From: SAR116 cluster bacterium
GTDB lineage: Bacteria; Pseudomonadota; Alphaproteobacteria; Puniceispirillales; Puniceispirillaceae
Assembly (NCBI GenBank): GCA_002722385.1
Contig: PBLR01000002.1
Coordinates: 13,836-22,780 of the forward strand
Direction of reading: 5' to 3'
Length of the DNA stretch: 8,945 nt
The position numbers were made by a program, and so were the translations under genes. The notes below the pieces were generated by a model. The model searched no databases, was not told the origin of the DNA, and worked only from the letters and a program-made list of their open reading frames with translations. Positions 1 to 6,155 of the stretch are shown one piece after another (the stretch's first letter is position 1; every line of letters starts with the position of its first letter).

Positions 1-272
1 CCTGGGCCAGAGGTAACCAGCACAACCCCAACCTTACCTGTTGACCGCGCGTACCCTTCAGCAGCATGAACAGCAGCCTGCTCATGGCGCACCAGGATAT
101 GCCGGATCGAATTATTCCGGAACAACGCATCATAAATAGGCAGCACAGCCCCACCAGGATAGCCAAAAATGACCTCTACACCCTGATCTTCCAACACTTT
201 GAGGATCAGTTCTGCCCCTTCTATCATTTGCACAGATGGTTTGGCCTGTTGCTTATCAGTCATCGTTTTCAT
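1..272 (-). CDS. ilvI: Acetolactate synthase large subunit, N-terminal 90 residues (partial)
   Basis: The gene runs off the left edge, so only the first 90 codons are present. The enzyme is ThDP-dependent acetohydroxyacid synthase. It condenses two pyruvates, or pyruvate and 2-oxobutyrate, in the first common step of valine, leucine and isoleucine synthesis, and works with a small regulatory subunit. The visible part is the start of the ThDP pyrimidine-binding domain: [20 protein letters not shown] at residues 31-50, then [18 protein letters not shown], in which Glu64 matches the conserved ThDP-activating glutamate, and VLVTSGPG at the edge. The ATG at 272 is chosen because a GGGG-rich stretch lies about 10 nt upstream; a second in-frame ATG at 263 is less likely. 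The family is certain. Whether the gene is called ilvI, ilvB or ilvG cannot be decided from this fragment. A terminator-like hairpin lies between its likely promoter and the start codon. Confidence 0.93.
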   Translation of the reverse strand, partial: MKTMTDKQQAKPSVQMIEGAELILKVLEDQGVEVIFGYPGGAVLPIYDALFRNNSIRHILVRHEQAAVHAAEGYARSTGKVGVVLVTSGP

Positions 273-316
273 CCCGTCAAAATCCCCGCCAACTCTCCAC
301 TACCCCTGCACAACAC

Positions 317-353
317 AAAAAAACCGGACCTGCCCGCAGGCAGCACACGGTTT
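317..353 (-). terminator. Rho-independent terminator between miaA and ilvI, possibly an ilvI attenuator
   Basis: On the minus strand an outer stem AAACCG/CGGTTT (353-348 with 326-321) encloses an inner stem CTGCC/GGCAG (343-339 with 334-330) with a 4-nt loop. A run of seven T (323-317) follows directly. The plus strand lacks a T-run, so the element acts on minus-strand transcripts. It ends 44 nt upstream of the ilvI start. It can stop transcripts leaving miaA. Because a promoter candidate lies upstream of it at about 426-397, it may also act as an attenuator for ilvI. Confidence 0.8.
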
Positions 354-396
354 CGTTAGGCATGAAAGTCTTCGGAGCGGTTTTCGCTATTTGCCT

Positions 397-426
397 TCTC
401 TATCACAGCTTAAACAGAAAAGTCAA
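397..426 (-). promoter_or_regulatory. Candidate sigma70-type promoter for ilvI
   Basis: TTGACT (426-421) matches the -35 consensus in five of six positions. With an 18-bp spacer the -10 would be TAGAGA (402-397), preceded by an extended-10 TG at 405-404. With a 16-bp spacer it would be GATAGA. The -10 is weak. The region just upstream, the 3' end of miaA, is very AT-rich and could help RNA polymerase binding. The implied start near 391 gives a leader of about 120 nt that contains the terminator hairpin. Confidence 0.5.
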
Positions 427-431
427 CTGAT

Positions 432-1364
432 TCATAGAATTTTTGAAAAGATTTTTTGATATAATTGTTTTGAATATGTCTCATTATTTTCATAATTTGA
501 AATAAAATTATTACGCAGCCAGGTCATCTGACGTTTTGCATAATGCCGCGTGTCCCGGCTGGCCAGATAACCAGCTGTCTGTTTGTCAATATCGCCGTTC
601 AGAAACGCAGCAAGAGCTGTGACACCAAGAGCTTTCATAACCGGCAGGTCTGGGGAGAGATGGCGCTGCATAAGCTGTTCAACTTCGGCCAGCCCGCCAC
701 CCTCAATCATAGCCGAAAACCGTTTGTCAATTCGCTCATAGACCAGTTCACGTTCAGGGATATGCGCGATTTTGATCGCTCTGCCTGTCAAACCGCCTTC
801 ACGCGGGCGTGATTGCCAGTAAGACAGAGGCTTGCCTGTATGCAGCACAACCTCCAGCGCGCGCACCAGACGTTGGCTGTCACCTGCCTCAAGCCTGTCA
901 GCAATCGCCGGATCCAGCTCTTGCAATTTGTCCAGAGCTCCCTGCCCACCATATTGTTGATGATAGCTCATCGCCTCTGATCGGGCCTCTTGAGGAATGT
1001 CCGGTATAGCTGAAATGCCGTGTTCAGCCGCGTTCAGATAAAACCCTGTTCCCCCCACGATGATCGGCCATTTCTTTTGAGCTCTGGTCTGCTCAACAGC
1101 CAGATGCAGGTCAGCCAGCCATCTGCCCACAGAATAGCGTTCAGCCCCGTCAACCGTTCCGTAAAGCTTGTGCGGCAGACAGGCTTCATCTTCAACAGAT
1201 GGCCGGGCTGTCAGAATACGCAAATCTGTATAAACTTGCATTGAGTCAGCGTTTATGATGACACCATCAAGTTGTTCTGCAAAATCAAGAGCCAGCGCCG
1301 ATTTGCCACTTGCTGTTGGGCCAGCCAGAAGAATATAGTCTGAAGCAGGATTTGGCTGTGTCAT
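432..1364 (-). CDS. miaA: tRNA dimethylallyltransferase
   Basis: The enzyme transfers a dimethylallyl group from DMAPP to N6 of adenosine 37 in tRNAs reading UNN codons, which improves codon-anticodon pairing. The product is 310 aa when read from the ATG at 1364. It has a P-loop GPTASGKS (15-22), the conserved ADSMQVY (39-45), IIVGGTGFYL (101-110), and near the C-terminus TRHYAKRQMTWLR. The reading frame is open back to 1442, but those extra 26 codons do not resemble the family and would overlap serB, so the start at MTQPNPAS is preferred; no strong ribosome site is visible. The last 25 or so codons are extremely AT-rich, unlike the rest of the gene, although the protein length is normal. It is head-to-head with serB, 31 bp apart. 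Downstream on the same strand lies ilvI, behind a terminator. Confidence 0.95.
   Translation of the reverse strand: MTQPNPASDYILLAGPTASGKSALALDFAEQLDGVIINADSMQVYTDLRILTARPSVEDEACLPHKLYGTVDGAERYSVGRWLADLHLAVEQTRAQKKWPIIVGGTGFYLNAAEHGISAIPDIPQEARSEAMSYHQQYGGQGALDKLQELDPAIADRLEAGDSQRLVRALEVVLHTGKPLSYWQSRPREGGLTGRAIKIAHIPERELVYERIDKRFSAMIEGGGLAEVEQLMQRHLSPDLPVMKALGVTALAAFLNGDIDKQTAGYLASRDTRHYAKRQMTWLRNNFISNYENNETYSKQLYQKIFSKIL
1310..1339 (+). promoter_or_regulatory. Candidate serB promoter inside the miaA 5' end
   Basis: TTGCTG (1310-1315) and TATAGT (1334-1339) are separated by 18 bp. TATAGT matches the -10 consensus at five of six positions. The predicted start near 1346 leaves a leader of about 50 nt before the serB ATG at 1396. 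The site lies within the first codons of miaA on the opposite strand, as is necessary if the two genes are divergent with so little space between them. This is inferred from sequence only. Confidence 0.4.
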
Positions 1365-1395
1365 ACGCACAGGACTTACTTGATCGGACAAGACT

Positions 1396-2280
1396 ATGCA
1401 AGATATCGCTGTGCTTTCAGCCCGAAAAACAACGCCAGGCACAATCGAACAGATGGTTGAATTTGCCCATCAGGCTAGCCTGCAACAAATCGATATCATG
1501 AGCGATGCACCCTCAACAAGCCATGCTCTTCAGGCAAGCTGTCCGCATGACTGGCCCTGGCAGCAGCTGCGCGATGAGGCTGACAAACACCAGATTGATG
1601 TGAATAAACTTCCCGCAGAAGGACGGCGGAAAAAATTGATGCTTGCTGATATGGATGCCACCATTATCCGCGGCGAGTCCCTTGATGAGCTGGCCGAATT
1701 GGCCGGCATTGCTGAGCAGATAAAACCGATCACCGCCAGAGCTATGGCAGGAGAATTGGATTTCAATGAGGCACTTGCGGCCAGATTAGCACTTCTGGCG
1801 GGCCAGCCGCAGACGCTGTTAGATGATGTGATCAACAACACAGTGATTACAGACGGGGGGCGCGAAGTTGTCGCGACCATGCGCGCGCATGGAAGCAGCT
1901 GTTATCTGGTCTCAGGGGGATTCACCTTTCTGACAGGAGTGATTGCCAAGACGCTGGGGTTCAATGGGCATCACAGTAACATTATGGATGTCGCTGATGG
2001 CAAGCTGACCGGACGGGCTGTGCCTCCAATTCTGGGCAAACAAGCAAAGCTGGCTTTCTTGCAAAAATATATTGCGGATTATGGCCTTCGTCCCGATGAC
2101 ACTTTATGCGTAGGAGACGGGGCAAATGACATGGCGATGCTGAACCATGCGGGTCTGGGCGTTGCTTTTGAGGGCAAACCTGCGCTTCGCGAACAGATAA
2201 ATATTCAGTTGAATCATACTGATCTGACCGGGCTTTTGTATCTGCAAGGCTATCATTCAGCAGAGTTTGCCACCATATAA
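1396..2280 (+). CDS. serB: Phosphoserine phosphatase
   Basis: This HAD-superfamily phosphatase hydrolyses O-phosphoserine to serine, the last step of serine biosynthesis. The product is 294 aa. All HAD motifs are present: the nucleophile motif LADMDATI (Asp85 and Asp87), Glu94 in the position of the substrate-binding glutamate, motif II serine in LVSGGF (Ser173), the lysine of GKQAK (Lys215), and GDGAND (240-245). The nucleophile motif reads DMDAT where DMDST is commoner, which should be harmless. The first 75 or so residues form a weakly conserved N-terminal region, as in other alphaproteobacterial SerB proteins. The ATG at 1396 has a modest GGA eight bases upstream. It is divergent from miaA and convergent with degP across a shared terminator. 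Confidence 0.95.
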   Translation: MQDIAVLSARKTTPGTIEQMVEFAHQASLQQIDIMSDAPSTSHALQASCPHDWPWQQLRDEADKHQIDVNKLPAEGRRKKLMLADMDATIIRGESLDELAELAGIAEQIKPITARAMAGELDFNEALAARLALLAGQPQTLLDDVINNTVITDGGREVVATMRAHGSSCYLVSGGFTFLTGVIAKTLGFNGHHSNIMDVADGKLTGRAVPPILGKQAKLAFLQKYIADYGLRPDDTLCVGDGANDMAMLNHAGLGVAFEGKPALREQINIQLNHTDLTGLLYLQGYHSAEFATI

Positions 2281-2282
2281 AA

Positions 2283-2310
2283 GAGCCGGACATGCGGCCC
2301 GGCTCCTTTT
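2283..2310. terminator. Bidirectional intrinsic terminator between serB and degP
   Basis: GAGCCGG (2283-2289) pairs with CCGGCTC (2299-2305) to form a 7-bp GC-rich stem with a 9-nt loop. On the plus strand CTTTT follows. On the minus strand the stem is followed by TTTTAT. It begins three bases after the serB stop and lies 26 bp downstream of the degP stop, so it can serve both convergent genes. Confidence 0.75.
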
Positions 2311-2335
2311 CATGTTTCTTAAACAGCTGTTGTGT

Positions 2336-3850
2336 TTACTGGTCGAAACTGACCTGAACAAACCGTGTCTGCCCTTCGCTTTCGATGAGCATCAGCACAC
2401 CTTTGCGGCCACTTTCCTTTGCCTTGGCAATCCCTTCAACCAGCTGGCTGACAGATGAAATTGCTGACTGGTTCAACCGGCGGATAATATCTCCTGGCTG
2501 CAGTCCTTTGCTTGCTGCAGGGCTATCTTCAGTGACATCAACCACCACAATGGTGTTTTCATCAGCGGTCAGGCCATATTCTTCGGCAAGCTCAGCAGTC
2601 AGGGGCGCAACAGCAAGGCCGATTCCCTCCAGCGTTGTTTCCTCGGCCGGATCTGTTTTACCTGATCTGGAGAGCAAGCCACCATTTTCAGCCTGTTCAA
2701 GTTCGCCAAGTGTGACAGACAGGGTTCTCATTTTCCCGTCTCTGACCACATCAACATCAACAGTCGCCTCAACCGGTGTTTCTGCCACAATCCGCGGCAA
2801 ATCACGGCTCTTGCTCACCTCTTTGCCATCAAAGCGGATGATGACATCGCCTGCCTGAAGGCCAGCCTCATCAGCAGGACCGGTTTCAGTAACAGACGCG
2901 ATCAGCGCCCCTTTGGCTTCTTCAAGGCCAAGACTGTCTGCAATATCCTCAGTCACTTCCTGAATAAACACGCCCAGCCAGCCACGGCGTGTGCGACCAT
3001 AATCCTGAAGTTGGCTGACAACCTGTGTTGCCAGGTTAGCTGAGATGGCAAAGCCGATACCAACAGACCCACCTGTCTGTGAGAAAATAGCTGTATTGAT
3101 GCCGATAACCTCACCCTCAAGGTTAAACAGAGGCCCGCCAGAGTTACCCCGGTTAATAGAGGCATCTGTCTGGATGTAATCATCATAAGGCCCTGAGCCA
3201 ATGTCACGTCCGCGTGCCGATACAATACCGGCGGTCACTGTGCCGCCCAGACCAAACGGATTACCAATGGCCATCACCCAGTCACCAACCCGCAAGCCAT
3301 CTGAGTCACCGAAAGACACTGCGGTCAGTTTTGAATCGCCTGGGTCAATTCTCAGCACAGCGATGTCCGTTTTGGCATCACGCCCGATAACTTCTGCTTC
3401 AAAGCTTTCATCATTGGCAAGAACGACTGAAATCTCATCAGCATTTTCGATCACATGATTGTTGGTGACCACAATACCGGCAGGATCAATAATGAATCCT
3501 GACCCCAGTGACTGGGCCCGGCGAGAGCGCTCACCTTTGTCCTCAAACTCACGGAAAAAATCCTCAAAAGGCGAGCCTTCAGGAAATTGTGGCAATTGAG
3601 GCCTGCCATTTTCACGCACGACCATTGTGGTGGAAATGTTGACCACCGCTGGTGACAGACGTTCTGCTAAATCAGCAAAACTGTCCGGCCGGTCAGCGGC
3701 ACGCGCGGTCTGGCTACCCAATAGAACAAAAAAAGCGATGAACCCGGTCATCAACAAATACCGCAGAAGAAGGGCGGTGTCCGCGCCGCGTTGTGCGACA
3801 GACCGGCTGTTTCGGTTTACAAATCGCATTGTAGAAACATGATTAGGCAT
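2336..3850 (-). CDS. degP: Periplasmic serine endoprotease of the Do/DegP (HtrA) family
   Basis: This protease and chaperone degrades or refolds damaged proteins in the periplasm. The 504-aa product has a positively charged N-terminus, a hydrophobic segment (about 28-46) and a signal peptidase I site near TARA|AD (after residue 51). The trypsin-like domain carries the triad His132 (TNNHVIE), Asp162 (KTDIAVL) and Ser237 (NRGNSGGP). Two PDZ domains follow at about 290-385 and 405-500, the normal DegP/DegQ layout. A phenylalanine-rich stretch with a charged loop (SPFEDFFREFEDKGERSRR, about 93-111) corresponds to the LA loop. The ATG at 3850 is supported by an AGGA eight bases or so upstream. It is the third gene after hflK and hflC; a 150-bp gap with two hairpins separates it from hflC. 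It could equally be named degQ or mucD, and paralogues cannot be told apart here. Confidence 0.95.
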   Translation of the reverse strand: MPNHVSTMRFVNRNSRSVAQRGADTALLLRYLLMTGFIAFFVLLGSQTARAADRPDSFADLAERLSPAVVNISTTMVVRENGRPQLPQFPEGSPFEDFFREFEDKGERSRRAQSLGSGFIIDPAGIVVTNNHVIENADEISVVLANDESFEAEVIGRDAKTDIAVLRIDPGDSKLTAVSFGDSDGLRVGDWVMAIGNPFGLGGTVTAGIVSARGRDIGSGPYDDYIQTDASINRGNSGGPLFNLEGEVIGINTAIFSQTGGSVGIGFAISANLATQVVSQLQDYGRTRRGWLGVFIQEVTEDIADSLGLEEAKGALIASVTETGPADEAGLQAGDVIIRFDGKEVSKSRDLPRIVAETPVEATVDVDVVRDGKMRTLSVTLGELEQAENGGLLSRSGKTDPAEETTLEGIGLAVAPLTAELAEEYGLTADENTIVVVDVTEDSPAASKGLQPGDIIRRLNQSAISSVSQLVEGIAKAKESGRKGVLMLIESEGQTRFVQVSFDQ

Positions 3851-3890
3851 TATTTAATCCTGTTGTCTGTTAATCCCTCAAGAGTGGTGA

Positions 3891-3918
3891 CAGTCAGGCA
3901 AATTGCTGTGCCTGACTG
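3891..3918. repeat. Perfect inverted repeat (hairpin) upstream of degP
   Basis: CAGTCAGGCA (3891-3900) and TGCCTGACTG (3909-3918) are exact reverse complements, giving a 10-bp stem with an 8-nt loop. No T-run follows on either strand, so it is not a typical intrinsic terminator. It sits 41 bp upstream of the degP start codon. It could be an RNA processing or stability element or an operator site; the sequence does not say which. Confidence 0.7.
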
Positions 3919-3946
3919 AAGATGAGGTTTAGCGCCAGAGATTGTC

Positions 3947-3978
3947 CCCATTCTGGCCTCATTGAGGCCGGAATAGGG
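3947..3978. repeat. Long GC-rich hairpin just after hflC
   Basis: TTCTGGCCTC (3951-3960) pairs with GAGGCCGGAA (3964-3973) through ten base pairs, one of them G-U, around a 3-nt loop. Pairing extends by A3950-T3974 and, past a bulged A, by CCC (3947-3949) with GGG (3976-3978). It begins 22 bp after the hflC stop on the minus strand. There is no T-run, so a role in 3'-end protection or partial termination between hflKC and degP is likelier than simple intrinsic termination. Confidence 0.7.
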
Positions 3979-4000
3979 CCAACTGCTATGGTTTGTCTGA

Positions 4001-4873
4001 TTATTCAGATCCGTCCTTGTCCTTAAAATACCGGAAGAAGCTTGAACTAGGTGAAAGAACCATAGAGGTGCCTGACTCGCCAATTGATTTCCGATAAGCT
4101 TCCATCGACCGGTAGAAGGAGAAGAATTCCGGATCCCGGCCAAAGCTGTCCGCATAGATACGGATAGCGTCAGAATCACCTTCACCTCGAACCTGTTGCG
4201 CTTCTTTTTTCGCTTCAGCCACAATCACAGTTCTGGTTTTCTCCGCATCAGCTCTGATCTTCTGGGCTTCTTCTTCACCAGTCGCGCGGAATTCCTTGGC
4301 CTCTCTTTCCCGTTCAGATTTCATCCGGTTAAAGATGTTCTGACTGGTGGCCTCCGGATAATCAGCCCGGCGCAAGCGCACATCAATAATTTCAATCCCG
4401 AGGGATTCCACTGACTGGTTCACCTCATCCCGGATCGACCCGTTGATGGCCTCACGCTCACCTGTGAGGATAGAGGCCAGGGTTTCCCGGCCCAGCACAC
4501 GACGCACTGATGAATCAATTATCGATTCCAGACGGGCTCTTGCCCCGAACTCGTTCCGGACTGTCTGGAAGAACAGCAACGGGTCCATAATCCGGTAACG
4601 GGCATAAGCATCAACCTGAAGGCGTTTTTGATCCGCCAGAATGACTTCTTCAGCATCTTGCGGAATCAGCGACAAAACCCGCCGTTCATAATAGACAGCG
4701 TCCTGGATGAACGGGATTTTAAACTGCAGTCCGGGATCTTGTATGATCCGTTTCGGCTCACCAAACTGAAGCACAAGGGCCTGCTGGGTCTGGTTAACAG
4801 TGAACGCGGCTGAATAGAGGCCCAACAAAAACAGGCCAAGAGTAAGAAGCGATATATTACGTGTCATCTTCAT
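4001..4873 (-). CDS. hflC: FtsH modulator HflC, SPFH/band-7 protein
   Basis: HflC pairs with HflK in a large membrane assembly in the inner membrane that encloses and regulates the ATP-dependent protease FtsH. The 290-aa product starts with a short basic N-terminus and one transmembrane segment (about 8-24). An SPFH domain follows (QQALVLQFGEPKRIIQDPGLQ onward, about 30-190). A charged, alanine- and glutamate-rich helical region then spans about 190-245 (KSEREREAKEFRATGEEEAQ) and is likely coiled-coil. The C-terminus SSSFFRYFKD is the usual HflC ending. It starts 14 nt downstream of the hflK stop, with AAGAGA as ribosome site, and is surely cotranscribed with hflK. An alternative ATG two codons in is possible. 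Confidence 0.96.
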   Translation of the reverse strand: MKMTRNISLLTLGLFLLGLYSAAFTVNQTQQALVLQFGEPKRIIQDPGLQFKIPFIQDAVYYERRVLSLIPQDAEEVILADQKRLQVDAYARYRIMDPLLFFQTVRNEFGARARLESIIDSSVRRVLGRETLASILTGEREAINGSIRDEVNQSVESLGIEIIDVRLRRADYPEATSQNIFNRMKSEREREAKEFRATGEEEAQKIRADAEKTRTVIVAEAKKEAQQVRGEGDSDAIRIYADSFGRDPEFFSFYRSMEAYRKSIGESGTSMVLSPSSSFFRYFKDKDGSE

Positions 4874-4887
4874 GGTCTAATCTCTTG

Positions 4888-6009
4888 TTAGTTTGAGCTC
4901 TGGGCTTTACCCAGCTCTTTTAAGGGCAGATACGGCACCACGGACTGACCATCTTCATCAATAATGATCTTTTCAATGTTGCCGAACACTTCTTCGATGG
5001 TTTCAATGTAAATCCGCTCACGGGTTACATCTTTGTCCATCTCATAAGCGTTATAGACTTGATCAAAGCGTGAAGCGTCACCCTGGGCTCTGTTCACAAC
5101 TTCCTCACGATACGCTTCAGCTTCTGCGATAAGGCGGGCCGCCTCACCACGTGCCCGCGGCACAATGTCATTACGGAACGCTTCAGCTTCGTTTTTCAGC
5201 CTGTCTCTGTCCTGACGGGCCCGCTGAACGTCATTGAAGGCATCAATAACGTCTGATGGTGGGTCAACAGCCAGCAGCTGGACCTCACGCACACGAACAC
5301 CAGCTTTATATTCATCCATCAATTCCTGCAGCTTCTGGCGCACAGATGTCTGAACATTTTGCCGGCCTTCGGTCAGCACGGTCTGGATAGCGGTCTGGCC
5401 GATGATCTCACGCATCACCGCTTCAGCTGCCACTTTAATCGTTTCATCCGGTTCTGCGAGGTTGAACAGATAAGCACCCGCATCTGCAATCCGCCAGAAC
5501 ACAACAAAATCGATATCAACAATATTTTCATCGCCGGTGATCATCTGACTTTCATCAGCGATATCACGGCGTGATGCTGCCCGGCCGGAGATATCACGGA
5601 AACCGATTTCCAGGCGGTTATCACGCGTTACATCCGGGGTCAGAACTTGTTCAATCGGGAACGGCAAATGATAATGCAAGCCAGGTGATGTTGTTTTCAC
5701 CCATTCACCGAAGCGCAAAACCACGCCCTGTTGTTGCGGGTTAACCCGGTAAAACCCGGTTGCCGCCCACAGGCCGAGTACAACGATCAGCAACAGCCAC
5801 ATAAACCTCATTGGGTTGCCCCCACCCGGAACACGGCCACCAAACTGATTCCGGAGGTCACGGAACATTTTATCGAATTCCGGAGGATTTGGACGACCGG
5901 GCGGACGTCCTGAACCTCCGCCCCATGGGCCGCCATTATTGCCGCCACCGCCCCAGGGACCGCCGCCCTGATTTCCACCTTGATTATTGCCTTGATTATT
6001 CCAGGGCAT
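4888..6009 (-). CDS. hflK: FtsH modulator HflK, SPFH/band-7 protein
   Basis: This is the partner of HflC in the FtsH-associated membrane complex. The 373-aa product begins MPWNNQG, the classic HflK start, followed by a glycine-, asparagine- and tryptophan-rich cytoplasmic tail in which GGPWGGG recurs (about 3-40). One transmembrane segment follows (about 68-86, FMWLLLIVVLGLWAATGF). The SPFH domain (about 88-265) begins with VNPQQQGVVLRFGEW. A long charged helical region with EAEAFRNDIVPRARGEAARL lies at about 265-330. The frame is open for 24 more codons upstream to 6081, but the start at 6009 fits the family and has GGAG ten bases before it. It is the first gene of the hflK-hflC-degP group and is divergent from mrp. 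The DNA of the glycine-rich part is mildly repetitive. Confidence 0.96.
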   Translation of the reverse strand: MPWNNQGNNQGGNQGGGPWGGGGNNGGPWGGGSGRPPGRPNPPEFDKMFRDLRNQFGGRVPGGGNPMRFMWLLLIVVLGLWAATGFYRVNPQQQGVVLRFGEWVKTTSPGLHYHLPFPIEQVLTPDVTRDNRLEIGFRDISGRAASRRDIADESQMITGDENIVDIDFVVFWRIADAGAYLFNLAEPDETIKVAAEAVMREIIGQTAIQTVLTEGRQNVQTSVRQKLQELMDEYKAGVRVREVQLLAVDPPSDVIDAFNDVQRARQDRDRLKNEAEAFRNDIVPRARGEAARLIAEAEAYREEVVNRAQGDASRFDQVYNAYEMDKDVTRERIYIETIEEVFGNIEKIIIDEDGQSVVPYLPLKELGKAQSSN

Positions 6010-6053
6010 ATCTGCTGCGCTCCATTTGCCATGCTGTTTTTTGTCTGCATAGC

Positions 6054-6081
6054 GGCATACCCTATCACCACCGCTTGCCAA
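6054..6081 (-). promoter_or_regulatory. Weak promoter candidate for hflK
   Basis: TTGGCA (6081-6076) is a good -35 match and TATGCC (6059-6054) lies 16 bp further on, but only its first two positions match the -10 well. A transcript from here would have a leader of about 40 nt before the hflK start. The element is placed where a promoter must lie, in the divergent gap with mrp, but its score is poor. Confidence 0.25.
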
Positions 6082-6100
6082 ATCGGGTTAGCAAGACTAG

Positions 6101-6130
6101 TTGATAGAGCATCCGCTTCATCCTTATATT
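6101..6130 (+). promoter_or_regulatory. Candidate mrp promoter
   Basis: TTGATA (6101-6106) and TATATT (6125-6130) match the sigma70-type consensus well and are separated by 18 bp. Transcription would begin near 6137, leaving a short leader that contains the AGGA ribosome site at 6142-6145 and the ATG at 6156. Confidence 0.6.
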
Positions 6131-6155
6131 TAGACGATTGACAGGAAATTCAAGA

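Noticed and set aside
66..459. Several plus-strand frames in the first 460 bases.
   Set aside because: They are antisense to ilvI or cross the terminator region, and show no family motifs.
1365..1442. A 26-codon N-terminal extension of miaA overlapping serB.
   Set aside because: The P-loop would be displaced far from the N-terminus compared with known MiaA, and the region codes for the serB start on the other strand.
3850..4224. A 124-codon minus-strand frame across the hflC end and the hflC-degP gap, ending over the degP start.
   Set aside because: Most of it lies within hflC in another frame, its composition is not protein-like, and it matches no family. Its stop overlapping the degP ATG is probably chance.
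5890..6000. Short repeats in the glycine-rich start of hflK as a possible CRISPR or tandem-repeat array.
   Set aside because: The repetition follows from GGPWGGG-type codons inside a coding region; there are no regular spacers.
6010..6081. A 24-codon N-terminal extension of hflK.
   Set aside because: The sequence does not resemble HflK, whereas MPWNNQG at 6009 is the family's usual start and has a ribosome site.
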